Positions 1 to 9,185 of a stretch of 58,411 nucleotides of DNA are shown here, piece after piece. Within the stretch, counting starts at the first letter, position 1. The number at the start of each line of letters is the position of its first letter. The position numbers and the translations under genes were made by a program. A model generated the notes under the pieces. It searched no databases. It was not told the DNA's origin and was given only the letters and a program-made list of their open reading frames with translations. The DNA comes from Prasinococcaceae sp. CCMP 1430 (Eukaryota > Prasinodermophyta > Palmophyllophyceae > Prasinococcales > Prasinococcaceae): contig RQSC01000011.1 of NCBI GenBank assembly GCA_013416795.1, forward strand, positions 257,668-316,078, written 5' to 3'.

Positions 1-982
1 CGCGCGGAGCACCATACTTGTTGTCACGGACGAATTCCAGGTGGTGCCCCTGATGAATTCGCGCGAGCGTGAGAAGTGGCGGAGGGATGCGTCAGCGGCG
101 CACTGGCTCGCCCCCCACTTTGTTCTTGCATCTCTCAGGCGCGTGCAGGGCGCACCGGCGCGCGCGCTCGGTAACCCCCGAATTGGGATTCCGTCTGGAT
201 TCCGTCAGATTCATATGGGTTCCGCGTATGGATTCCGTTGCGCCCCCCCCGTGGCCCCTGCCTGCCTGCTGGGCGCGCGCGCGGGTGCCACCTCGGTGTG
301 ACGTGGGCCTGCACGGGTGGTGGGACTTCCCCTCGCTGCGAAAAGCCTCCGAAATGCATTCCGGGCATCCGCGAAACATCGGCGCCGAATGCCGCGGAGA
401 GGCGCGCGACCGGGGCGCGTTTCGGCACCGAACGGCGCGCCCAAATGGCGGAGTGCGTGCGAGTTTCGACCGCCGAGAACCGCGAAACAATGCGGGGCGC
501 GGCGCGCGCGCGCCCGGGGGCGGCCGCTCCGCGCGCTGACTCAACCCTAACCTCCGAATGGTGTCAGAATTTAGTACAAAATGATATGATATATAAACCC
601 TACAATGATTATACCTCATGTTTGACGCGCTGGGCGGAGGCGGCGCTGGGCGCATGCGGATCGCGCGCAGGAGGGAGCGCCGCCGCGCGGGACCGCCGTT
701 CGCAGCGCCAAATTGGACGCATTCCGCGGTTTTAACATGGTAGATGACGTCCTTAGTGACATTTACGCATTTTCGAGAGCAAATGCCGGTCGTCTGCGGC
801 TGCGGCTGCGGCTGTATCCAGCGGTGGGCGCTGCGCGGCGGACAGGGAGGGAGCGAGGGAGGGAGGGGGGGAGGCGGAGGGCGCCGCGAGGCAGTGGCCA
901 CAGTGCGCGCCGCGCGCCGCGGCGGCAGAGGAGGTTGCGATCCCCGTTGGCCGGCCGTTTCCGAATCCGCCGCTTCGCGAGG
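1..982. other. Non-coding left flank and upstream region of the first desaturase
   Basis: No convincing gene. Open frames here are low-complexity Arg/Ala/Pro products of GC-rich DNA. Around 555-620 the sequence becomes strikingly AT-rich and carries two telo-box-like motifs (543-550 and 595-602). A purine-rich G tract follows at about 841-880. This looks like the promoter and 5' leader of the + strand desaturase beginning at 983. Confidence 0.5.
543..602 (+). promoter_or_regulatory. Two telo-box-like AACCCTA motifs in an AT-rich island
   Basis: AACCCTAA lies at 543-550 and AAACCCTA at 595-602, inside the only AT-rich stretch of the first kilobase. In plants AAACCCTAA (telo box) is a known promoter element; its function here is inferred only from similarity and from recurrence upstream of other genes in this window. 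Confidence 0.4.
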
Positions 983-2302
983 ATGGCTGTGGCGTCTGCG
1001 CGCGCCGCGCGCGCGGCCGGCGCAGCGGCGCGCACTGCGCGCGCACGCCGCGCCGCGCCGCGCGCGGTCGCCGTGTCGCCAGAGGCGCCGCCCCTCGAGG
1101 GCGACAACGCCATCTACACGCTCAAGGATGCCCCCCCCGTGCACATCAAGATTGACGGCACGTGGTATGACGCCACGGGCTACGCGATGGCGCACCCGGG
1201 CGGCGCGCGCTTCGTGCGCTTCTTCCACGGCCGCGACGCGACCGACGTCTTCTACGCGCTGCACTCGTACGGCCCCAACGGCGCGACGACGGCCAAGGAC
1301 AGGCTGTCGAAGCTGCGCGTGCTGGACGGGCCGCCGGCGGGCGTGCGTGACATGACCGAGGTGGAGGCCGCCACCAGCGGCTCCTTCCGCGCCTTCCGCA
1401 AGAAACTCGAGGAGGACGGATGGTTCGAGCGCAACCCCGTGCACGAGGTGCGCCTCGTCGCGCAGACCCTTGGGCTGTACGTGGCGGGCACCATGCTGGC
1501 GGCCACGCAGCCCATCCTGGCGACCATCCTCATCGGCGTCGGCATGCAGCAGGGCGGCTGGCTGGCGCACGACTTCGTGCACGGGCGTGGGCGCTGGTGC
1601 TCGTTCATGCGGCTCTTTGGCGCCTTCACCAACGGTTTCTCCAGCGACTGGTGGACGCAGAAGCACTCCATGCACCACAGCTTCACCAACGAGGAACACA
1701 AGGATGAAGACATCATGCAGGAGCCCTTCTTCTACCTGCAGGACCCCGCCAAGACCGGCCGGCCCGACTCGCCCTTCCGGAAGTTCCAGCACATTTACGG
1801 CTATCCCCTGTACATGATCACCTTCTGGCTGTGGCGCTTCGACTCGCTGCGGTCCATCGTGCGGCGGCGCGACCTCATGGAGGGCGCGGCCGCCGTGGTG
1901 CAGTACGCGTGGCTATTCGCCGTGCTGCCGCTGCCTGTGGCGCTGGCGAGCGTGTCGCTCGGCGGCTTCCTGTGCGGTGCCATCGTGAGCGCCACGCACC
2001 AGAGCGAGGAGATCATGGACAACGAGCCGCTCGGCCCGACCGCCGAGTACGTCGATGCGCAGTTCCGCAGCACGCGCGACGCGCAGGCGGACGACCCCAT
2101 CAGCAAGTTCTTCTGGGGCGGCATGGACACGCAGCTGGAGCATCACCTCTTCCCCTCGATGCCGCGCTACAGGTACCACAAGTTGCGCCCGCTGCTGCAG
2201 GCGTGGGCGGCCAAGACACCGGGCGTGGACTACAAGATCTCGCCGTGGACCACGATCATCAGAGACAACTGGCTGTCGCTTCGTGCCGTCGCCAGGGCGT
2301 AG
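983..2302 (+). CDS. Cytochrome b5-fused front-end fatty acid desaturase
   Basis: Single-exon 439-aa membrane di-iron enzyme. A cytochrome b5 domain carries the heme motif HPGG (71-74) and a second heme His in DATDVFYALH. The desaturase domain has the three histidine boxes HDFVH (196-200), HSMHH (228-232) and QLEHH (384-388); Gln in the third box is the hallmark of front-end desaturases, which insert a double bond between an existing one and the carboxyl end. Regiospecificity cannot be read from sequence. The ATG at 983 is the first Met of the conserved frame, which stays open upstream. Residues 1-32 are Ala/Arg-rich without acidic residues, resembling an organelle transit peptide, which is unusual for this mainly ER family. 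A second, clearly different front-end desaturase lies at 28.2 kb. Confidence 0.9.
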   Translation: MAVASARAARAAGAAARTARARRAAPRAVAVSPEAPPLEGDNAIYTLKDAPPVHIKIDGTWYDATGYAMAHPGGARFVRFFHGRDATDVFYALHSYGPNGATTAKDRLSKLRVLDGPPAGVRDMTEVEAATSGSFRAFRKKLEEDGWFERNPVHEVRLVAQTLGLYVAGTMLAATQPILATILIGVGMQQGGWLAHDFVHGRGRWCSFMRLFGAFTNGFSSDWWTQKHSMHHSFTNEEHKDEDIMQEPFFYLQDPAKTGRPDSPFRKFQHIYGYPLYMITFWLWRFDSLRSIVRRRDLMEGAAAVVQYAWLFAVLPLPVALASVSLGGFLCGAIVSATHQSEEIMDNEPLGPTAEYVDAQFRSTRDAQADDPISKFFWGGMDTQLEHHLFPSMPRYRYHKLRPLLQAWAAKTPGVDYKISPWTTIIRDNWLSLRAVARA

Positions 2303-2517
2303 GTGGGCCGACGAACGGCGGCGGCGGGGCGTGCGAGCGAGCGAGCGTGCCGTGCGTGCCGTGCGCGCGGGGTGTAGTGATGACTTTAATTTCTTCTGGC
2401 AAGCGTGGAGCGACGGCGGCGGCGTGCCGGGTAATGACTGAACAGTGTGTACTGAGGCGTGCCATTCGCAGCGCGGGGCGTAGCTGGCCCGCGCGAGCGA
2501 ACAGTGCTGACGATGTG

Positions 2518-3285
2518 TTACTGGCGAGTTTGTGCGCCCGCGCAGCCATCTCCCTCGGCCCCCGCCTCGGCCTCCACCTGCCTCACCGCGGCCTCGACCG
2601 AGCCAAACCATTTCACCGCCGACCAGAAGAAAGCGGGTGCGCGCCTCGCGGCGCTGCGCGGCCGCAGCGCGGCTGCACCGGCGGTCGCGCGCCGCGAACG
2701 AGAGCTGCCGCGGGCGCGAGCGCCGCGGATTATGGCGCGTACCTCGTCGGCGCTGAGGAACTGAACGCGCTCCTCAAGCTCCTTTTGCAGGCCGCGGTAG
2801 CGCGCGAGGAGCTGTGGCGTCTTTGTGTTCGTCGACAATTCCTCCAGAGAGGTGAGCTTTCCCGCCATGACCGCCTCGAGCCTGTTGTGGGCGTCGCCCT
2901 CGCTTTGCATATTTTCGGTGGCGCTCCCTGAGCCGTCTTCGAAGAGTGATGCGACATGCGCATCGACGCTGCGCCCGGTGACGCGAGGTGCTCGCTCGCC
3001 CGCGTGCGCGCTCCCCATTGCTCGTCTTTTCTTCGCGCTGCCGGCGCCACTGCCGCCACCGGAGGCCTTCTGAACGCCCGCGAGGGTGTGCACGCCAACA
3101 GCCCTCTCCGTCGCCTTGGACTTGCGTTTGGGCACAGACTTGCGCTTGTGCGTGGTTGGTGCGGCACCCGCGACCGCGACCGCGCTGCCGCTCACGCCCC
3201 CCGCCGTCGCACCGCCGCCGCCGGCCTCGCGCTGAGCTCGCCAGCGCTCCGCCTGTGCGCGCCGCAGCGCGGCGAGCTCCTCCAT
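2518..3285 (-). CDS. Hypothetical basic protein, 255 aa
   Basis: Unrecognised. The frame from the ATG at 3285 encodes a protein that starts MEELAALRRAQAERW (charged helix), continues with a Gly/Ser/Lys-rich basic stretch containing KRKSVPKRKSKA (possible nuclear localisation signal), then a helical region with LLARYRGLQKELEERV, and ends with an aromatic segment FFWSAVKWF before an acidic helix. It lies about 130 bp downstream of the PGAM5-type gene on the same strand and converges with the desaturase (216 bp apart). Conserved-looking helices argue for a real gene; an upstream GTG extension is not needed. Confidence 0.55.
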   Translation of the reverse strand: MEELAALRRAQAERWRAQREAGGGGATAGGVSGSAVAVAGAAPTTHKRKSVPKRKSKATERAVGVHTLAGVQKASGGGSGAGSAKKRRAMGSAHAGERAPRVTGRSVDAHVASLFEDGSGSATENMQSEGDAHNRLEAVMAGKLTSLEELSTNTKTPQLLARYRGLQKELEERVQFLSADEVRAIIRGARARGSSRSRRATAGAAALRPRSAARRAPAFFWSAVKWFGSVEAAVRQVEAEAGAEGDGCAGAQTRQ

Positions 3286-3414
3286 GGCCGGCGGGCTCTG
3301 CCGAGCGCTGCACACCGCACGCGCTGTGGCGCGGAGTGCGCGCGCCGCGCACCTGCCGTTGCGCCCGGAGCTAGCGACACGAGGGGCCTCGGCGCCATTT
3401 TCGATTTACAAGCT

Positions 3415-4509
3415 CTACGAGTACGTGACCTTGCTTGCCGGCAGGTGGCCTTTGTCGCCAAAAGCATGGAGAGAGACGCCGCCGTCGGGCCGCACCTCGA
3501 GGGTCGTCATCGAGCAGTTCCACGCGGCCGTGCGAAGCCACGCCTCGGGGGGAAGCTGCAGCGCTCTGAGCACGCAGTAGCGAATGACATTCCCGTGACA
3601 CACCACGATCTCCGTCACCACGCGCGGGGGCTCGTGCGCGGTTGCGAGTGAAGACTCGTCGTCGCCCTGCGCGAGAAAGGCCTCCAGGACGGACGGCGGC
3701 AACCATTCTGAACCCTGCTGTGCGGTGTATTTGTACGGGGCCGGCGCCCCTCCGCCGTCCTTGCTTCGGTCGGCATCGTCTTTGCTCTCGTCGCCGACCC
3801 ACCGCCAGAAAAAGCGTCGGAAGGCGGCCTCGATGCGCGCCGATGCCGCAAAGCGCTCCCACTCCGTGGGCCTGTAGTGTTTGCTCGTTGGCGTGTGCTC
3901 ACATGGATCACCCTCAGCCAGTAGGTCGCTCTCCACTACCGGGACGCCCGGCAGGCGTGCCGCAATGCGCTCGGCAGTCTCTCGTGCGCGTGGGAGCGGC
4001 GACGCGTGGATTGCCAGCACGCCAGCACCGCGTGCGCCCAAGCCCTTGCTATCGCTCTCGGCCACCTGTGCCGCGAATAGCTCGGCGAGCCGGTCGCCAG
4101 TCGCATCAGCCTGCTCACGGCCGAGGGGCGTGAGGCTGTGAGGTCGCGCACTCTCGTACTGGCCATGGCGTACGAGGATGAGACGGCGCGTGACGCGCGA
4201 GCGCGGTGCGGAGGCGCGTGCGTCCCAGTTGGCATCCCACGAGGCGCGTACGTCACGTGCGTCATTGGGTACCGGGCTCGGCGCGCGTTCTGAGAGCAGC
4301 GGACGCGGCGCCGGCTCGAAGTCTAGGCGCGCGTGTCAGCGTGCGCTCGCAGACGCTCGCACGGGCGCCCGCAGCAGGGGCAGTTGCGGCAGTCTAGCGC
4401 GGCGCCGCACGGCAGCCGCACCTGTGCCCGCATAGCCCGCCGCGGCGGCTGCAGCCGCCGCAGCAGCAGTAGCCGCTGCAGCGCGCGCAGCGAGTGTCCG
4501 CGCAGCCAT
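3415..4509 (-). CDS. PGAM5: PGAM5-type mitochondrial histidine phosphatase
   Basis: Two exons, 4509-4422 and 4322-3415; the 99-nt intron has donor GTGCGG and acceptor CCTAG and keeps phase 1. The predicted protein is 331 aa. An Ala-rich N-terminus (about 1-28) suits a mitochondrial targeting or anchor segment. The WDANWD motif (58-63) matches the multimerisation/activation motif of PGAM5, followed by the catalytic RHG (81-83), SLTPLGREQA, the second-half motif ARIEAAFR, and CHGNVIRY with the second catalytic His. PGAM5 is a Ser/Thr/His protein phosphatase of mitochondrial membranes that acts in mitophagy and cell-death signalling in animals. A Lys/Asp/Gly-rich insertion (WVGDESK onward) enlarges the loop before the last motif. 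The first exon is inferred from frame and splice sites only. Confidence 0.85.
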
Positions 4510-4788
4510 CTCTCCAAGTCAGCTCTGCTCGGTGGCGCGCCCGCGCGGTGTGGCCGTGCCACCTCTCCTCCCTCGCCTCGGTGCGCCTCCGAGCATGCAT
4601 TCGAATGCGAGCGAGTTCGTTGAGGTTCATCACCGGACAGGGTCCGCTTTACTGGATAAGGTTTGCTCCCATACGCACGGGTCGTTCGGCGGCCGAGCTC
4701 TCGCCGCGAGGGGCGGCGCGGGGCTGCTTGCCACACGGCGCGTTCGAGCGCCAACCGGCGCGGCAGCGACGGTGTCAGCGGCGGCGGT

Positions 4789-5340
4789 ATGGCCGCGGCA
4801 GCGAGAGCGACTGGTGTGCACGTTGCAGGGCCGGCGCGTGCGGCCGGGCGGCAGCGCACCGACGATCCGCTGCGCGCGCCACGCTGCGCGCAGCCGCCGA
4901 TGGCGGCGGCGACGGCGCAGCCGCCAGCGACGAGGAGGAGCGGCAGCGCGCACTCGAGGCCGCGGATGCGGCAGAGGACGTGACGGTGGAGGGAAACCAG
5001 GTTGTGAAGGACTCGGTGCGCGACCTGCGCGCTCTGCAGGCGTCGGAGAGGGAAGTGCTCAACAAGGTGCGCAGCGGCGGGGCGCGCACATGGGCTGGAA
5101 CGCGCCTTGTAGAGCGCTGAAGAGCGTGCGACGTGCGGGTGGGTCCTGCAAGCTTACGTGGCGCGTGTGTTGACGAGTTGGCACGCGCCCCGACCTTTTG
5201 CGCGCACATCCGCGTGCATGCATGCCTGCACGCACGCGCAGGCCGCCGACCTGCTGGAGCAGCTGGGCGTGAAAAACATGCCTCGCGTGCCCGAGAACAT
5301 CCGCGACCTCGAGGACGACGACGAGGACGACGAGCCGTGA
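4789..5340 (+). CDS. Small acidic protein, three exons (hypothetical)
   Basis: Best model joins 4789-4813, 4921-5066 and 5242-5340 (introns of 107 and 175 nt, the second with donor GTGCGC), giving 89 aa. The firm part is exons 2-3: ASDEEERQRALEAADAAEDV, then VKDSVRDLRALQASEREVLN, then AADLLEQLGVKNMPRVPENI, and a tail of alternating Asp/Glu ending DDEP. It is helical with an acidic C-terminus. I do not recognise the family. The first exon (MAAAARAT) is the least certain. It is divergent from the PGAM5-type gene, with 280 bp between the starts. Confidence 0.5.
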
Positions 5341-5490
5341 AGGTGCGCGCGCAAGTGCACGAGCGCACACGCCCCGAGGAGAAAGGTACATATGTATACG
5401 GCATGGTTACATCAATCGCGCCTATCTTGGGCGCGCGCGCGCGAGGGTGCGCGAGGGCGCGTGCGCGCGTGCCCCAAGGCACTTGCTCGT

Positions 5491-6850
5491 TCATTCGAAC
5501 GTCCTGTCTGGGAAGACGACGGGAGCGAGCAGGCTCCACATGTACAGGAGGCCGCCCAACCATCCCGACACTACCTGCACCCACATCGCTGCCCAGCCGT
5601 CCTGTATGGAGAGCACCCCCTGCGTGGTGCCTAGCTGCCAGCTGAGCAGCAGCATGGAGCCGTACATGGAGCTCAGGACCAGCGCGAAGTTAGAGAATGC
5701 GTAGGAGTACTGTGGGCGATCGTCCTCGAGGACGCCCTTGGCGACGTCGTCGCTGCCGCTTTCCTTGCTCACCCTGAACGCGTCGCGGCGCCCGCCGGCC
5801 GTGAACGCCGACACGAAAACGGTCCCAAAGGCTATGACAAACGAGACTACCTCGCTCCACCCCACGGTGCGCTCGCCGTCCTCGTTTGTGTCCTTGAGCG
5901 TGTTGCATCGGTAGGCGTCGGGCTCGGCCCCGAGCGCCGAGACAGTCAGGAATGCCATGTACGCGAACACGCACGCACTAGTGAAGAGCCCGGCGTGCTC
6001 AATTTGCGCCTTCAGCGATAGAAACACGTGCACGGCGCCGAACAGCAGACAGATGGACACGATGCCGATGTTGAGGGAGCACGAGCCCGATGGTGCGAAC
6101 ACGTGAAAGGCGAAGCCCACGAGCGCCAGGCCAGCGCCGTAGGTGATGAAGGTGCCCAGAGGCAGCAGAAAGCGTCCAGCGCCTTCCCACACGTCCTCTC
6201 TGAGCATCCAATCGTTGATGTTGTACACGGTAGCCAAAAGGATGATCCATTGGAACATCAGGAAGGCACCACCACCGACGCGCGCAAGCTGGCCATACGC
6301 ATTCGCCGCGTCTGCGGACACCCCGAACACGCTCGCGCAGACCGTGCCGACGAGCACAATCACCTTCGCGAGCCACCAGCCGTTGTGCAACCGTCCACGC
6401 CACGACGTAACGTCGCTCACGCGAAAGGTGAGCATCGTCAGCGCGGCGAAGAAGATGCTCGCGCCGAAGGACACGCGCAGCACCATCTCCGCAGCGTGGC
6501 ACTCAGCTGCGGCATCGCCCTCCAAACTCCCGCACTCGGCCTGCAGGGCCGGGCTGGCATTCACCTGCGCGTGCGCGCGTGCGTCGGCGCGCCGGGGTCA
6601 GAGTATGAACGTGCGTGTGGGCGAGCGCGCGAGCGCGAGCGCGAGCGGCTCGCGCACTCACCAGTCTCGCGTCCAGATAATCCCGCGCGAGCCATTGCAG
6701 TACGAGCGTGAGCGCGAGGAGCACTGTGTGGCCCAGCCGCGCGCCGCGCCCGCGCCCGCCACCACGCGTGCCTGCCCCACGCATGCTACCAGTCTCGATG
6801 TCTCCGGCCTCGCGCCGCGGCGGCGGGCCCGCAGGCTCGATCTCCACCAT
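5491..6850 (-). CDS. SERINC/TDE1-family membrane protein
   Basis: Two exons, 6850-6662 and 6564-5491, separated by a 97-nt intron (GTGAGT...CAG, phase 0); 420 aa, the usual SERINC size. About ten hydrophobic segments are visible, including LGHTVLLALTLVLQWL in exon 1 and WWLAKVIVLVGTVCASVFGV. The C-terminal signature is YSYAFSNFALVLSSMYGSML, a Trp-rich stretch and YMWSLLAPVVFPDRTFE, as in serine incorporators. SERINCs are lipid-scrambling/serine-lipid related proteins of plasma and endosomal membranes. The ATG at 6850 gives a short charged leader before the first membrane span. It converges on the acidic-protein gene (150 bp). Confidence 0.88.
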
Positions 6851-7600
6851 TGCGCGCCCGAGCGCGCAAGCGCCCCGCTCCAACCGCTCGCGCGCCCGCC
6901 CGCGCGGGCGCGCTCGGGCGCTCTCGGGCGCCTGCTCGGACCCCCGCACCGATCGCCTGCTCAAGCACCTCCAATTGCTGCGGGTGAAGGTCGTTAGACC
7001 CCCGCACCGATCGCCGAGCGGCGGCGGTGTGGCGCCGCCTTCGCGTGCCGCGCCTGCCCCCACCGGGCCCTCCACCCGTCCGCACACGCACACGTGGACG
7101 CACGCGCGCGCGCACCCGCACGCGCGCATGCGCCCTCTCCTGCCGGCCGCGCGCCCGGCGCTTCCTTCCGGCGCGACAGCTGGGCGCGTCGCGCCAAGAC
7201 GCTGCCGGTTCCCCGAGGCGCTCGGGCGCTGAGGCGCCCGCGGCGCCATCAGGATGCACCTCTGGCGATGGTCTACGGACCGGATCCGGGCCGGAAGGCT
7301 TTGTACTATTAACCCTACGAGCTACTAAACCCTAAACGGTGCCTGAAGCGCCTCAACCGCCCGGTCCGGTTCCCCAGGCGCAGGCGCGGTGCAGGGCGCG
7401 GTGCATGCGCAGTGCGGTGGGGCGGGTGGGGTAGGGGTGGATGGGAGTGGGGAGGACGGGGAAGTGCGGGCGCGAGCGAGGTTGGGCGTGCGCACACGCC
7501 AGGGCGCGAACGCCTTGCGCAGCGGGGTGGGCGGGCCGGCGGGCCCGGCGCGGGGGCCACGCCCGCAGGCCTCCCTCTCTCGCGCGGGATCCGGTTGAGC
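6851..7600. promoter_or_regulatory. Divergent intergenic region (SERINC / PDI-like)
   Basis: No gene is seen. It separates the minus-strand SERINC start (6850) from the plus-strand PDI-like start (7601). The region is CpG-rich with CA/CG alternations around 7080-7130. Telo-box-like motifs TTAACCCTA (7309-7317) and AAACCCTAAA (7327-7336) occur in a locally AT-rich patch about 270-290 bp before the PDI-like ATG. Confidence 0.45.
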
Positions 7601-9127
7601 ATGGCGCGGAGCACGGGGGGCGCCCGCACGGTAGCGTTGGCGGCGGCCGCGGCCATGCTCGGTGTGCTGTGCGGTGTCGGGCACATCGCGTCTGCCGCAC
7701 CCGCCGCATCCGCTGCACCTGATGCTTTGCCCGCGGAGGTCGCAGGAGTCTTGGTGCCGCCAGCGAGATTCGAGGAGCTCGTGCTGGGCGCGTATGCGGC
7801 AGCGCTGGTGGTGTTCGCGCCCTTCTCGTCCGACGCCCAGGCCGACAGCGCGCCCGCACCGTCTTGCGCGACGCTCGGTGTGTCGCTCACGCGGCTCGCG
7901 CTCAGTGCGACACGCGGTCGCGCGCTCATTGCGGCCGTCGATACGACCGGCGCGGGCGGCGCAGCCGATGCGGCACGCTTTGCGCCCGCCGCTGTTGCCG
8001 AGTGCGCAGGCCTGGTGCACTTCGCTCTGGGCGACGACAAGGCCGCACGCGGTGGCGAAGTGTACGACCACGCCGCCGCCGGCGTTGCGAGCGGCGGCGA
8101 GCACGTCGCGCGCCTCGTTGGCTGGATGGCGGCGCGAGCGCCGGACGTGCTCGCCCTGCGCGCCGGGGACGAGACTTTCGATTGGCTGAAGCGCGCTGAC
8201 GGCGCGGGTGGCGTCGCCTCGACGCTCCAGGCTGACCGCGCGGGCGGGGCGGAAGAGGGCGAGGCCGAGCTCGCTACACTCGATGAGACTCACGTCCCCA
8301 AGGTGCTCGCACTCGTCGATGGTGTGGGCGAGGCGGGCGCCGGGCCTAACGTCCGGCTCGCGGCGGGCGCATTTGCGCCATGGCTCGAGTTTGCCTTCGT
8401 CGATGTGGGCGCCGACGAGGACCTCGAGGCGGTGAGGGCTCTTGGCGGGCCACTGGGGAAAGCACGCCGCGGTGACGTCTTCGCGACATTCGTCGGTGAT
8501 GGCCGCGTGCACTTCATGAGGGGGCCGGACGGTGCTGCGCTGCACAGCGCTGGAATGCAGGCGGACGGCAGCGAGCCGGGCGACGACTGGGGCAAGCTCT
8601 TCTATTTCCTGCGCCAGGTCGGCGCCAAGCTCGGGCTGCCCCCGCCCGGCGGGCCTGGCACAGCGCAGGCTTTCATGGAGTCGCAGGCGGGTGGCAAAGC
8701 CGAGCTTGGGGAGGTGGTGACGCTGAGGGACCTCAAGGCGATCTGTGGCAGAGCGGGCGATGTGTGCGTCCTCGCTATCATCGGGCCGAAGCAATTCGAC
8801 GAGAGCGGGAAGTGCACGCCAGCGCTCGCTACTACGCTCCTCGACGTGGCCGCCCGCCGCGGGGGCGCCGCAATAGGCTACGCATTCGTCGATGCCAAGA
8901 GGAGCGCGCCACGGCTCCCGGGACAGCTCGGCGTCGATATGTACGAGGACCTGCCGAGAGTGCTCGCAATGCGCCTCGACTCGGGCGAGTACGCGCTCAG
9001 CGAGTCCTACGAACCCGCCCATATCATGGCCGCCATCGACCGCGCGGCGGCGCGGCGGGCGCTCGAGAAGTTTATAGGCGGCATGCCCGACTTCCGCATC
9101 GGCGCTGTGCACGAGGACGAGCTGTGA
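7601..9127 (+). CDS. ER-lumenal thioredoxin-fold (PDIA6-like) protein lacking CxxC
   Basis: 508 aa, no intron. The N-terminus has an Ala-rich hydrophobic signal peptide (about 1-32) and the protein ends HEDEL, an HDEL/KDEL-like ER-retention tail. The C-terminal third (VLAIIGPKQFDESGKCTPAL, a helix, GYAFVDAKRS, then LPRVLAMRLDSGEYAL) matches the pattern of the non-catalytic C-terminal thioredoxin-like domain of PDIA6/P5. No CxxC pair is present anywhere, so oxidoreductase chemistry is unlikely; a chaperone or scaffold role is inferred. The middle contains further weak thioredoxin-like blocks (GDVFATFVGDGRVHFM). The ATG directly precedes the signal peptide. Confidence 0.75.
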   Translation: MARSTGGARTVALAAAAAMLGVLCGVGHIASAAPAASAAPDALPAEVAGVLVPPARFEELVLGAYAAALVVFAPFSSDAQADSAPAPSCATLGVSLTRLALSATRGRALIAAVDTTGAGGAADAARFAPAAVAECAGLVHFALGDDKAARGGEVYDHAAAGVASGGEHVARLVGWMAARAPDVLALRAGDETFDWLKRADGAGGVASTLQADRAGGAEEGEAELATLDETHVPKVLALVDGVGEAGAGPNVRLAAGAFAPWLEFAFVDVGADEDLEAVRALGGPLGKARRGDVFATFVGDGRVHFMRGPDGAALHSAGMQADGSEPGDDWGKLFYFLRQVGAKLGLPPPGGPGTAQAFMESQAGGKAELGEVVTLRDLKAICGRAGDVCVLAIIGPKQFDESGKCTPALATTLLDVAARRGGAAIGYAFVDAKRSAPRLPGQLGVDMYEDLPRVLAMRLDSGEYALSESYEPAHIMAAIDRAAARRALEKFIGGMPDFRIGAVHEDEL

Positions 9128-9185
9128 ATCTTGAAATTTTGAGTAATACTACACGCTGAACAGTGCGGGCGCAAGGATCCTCTCT

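Noticed and set aside
92-1792. 566-aa minus-strand frame opposite the first desaturase
   Set aside because: Antisense shadow of the desaturase: composition-driven Arg/Ala/His translation, no motif.
4063-4065. GTG as start of the PGAM5-type protein
   Set aside because: It would drop the catalytic RHG and WDANWD motifs, which are encoded in frame upstream.
7601-9127. Catalytic protein disulfide isomerase
   Set aside because: No CxxC active site in the frame; called redox-inactive PDI-like instead.
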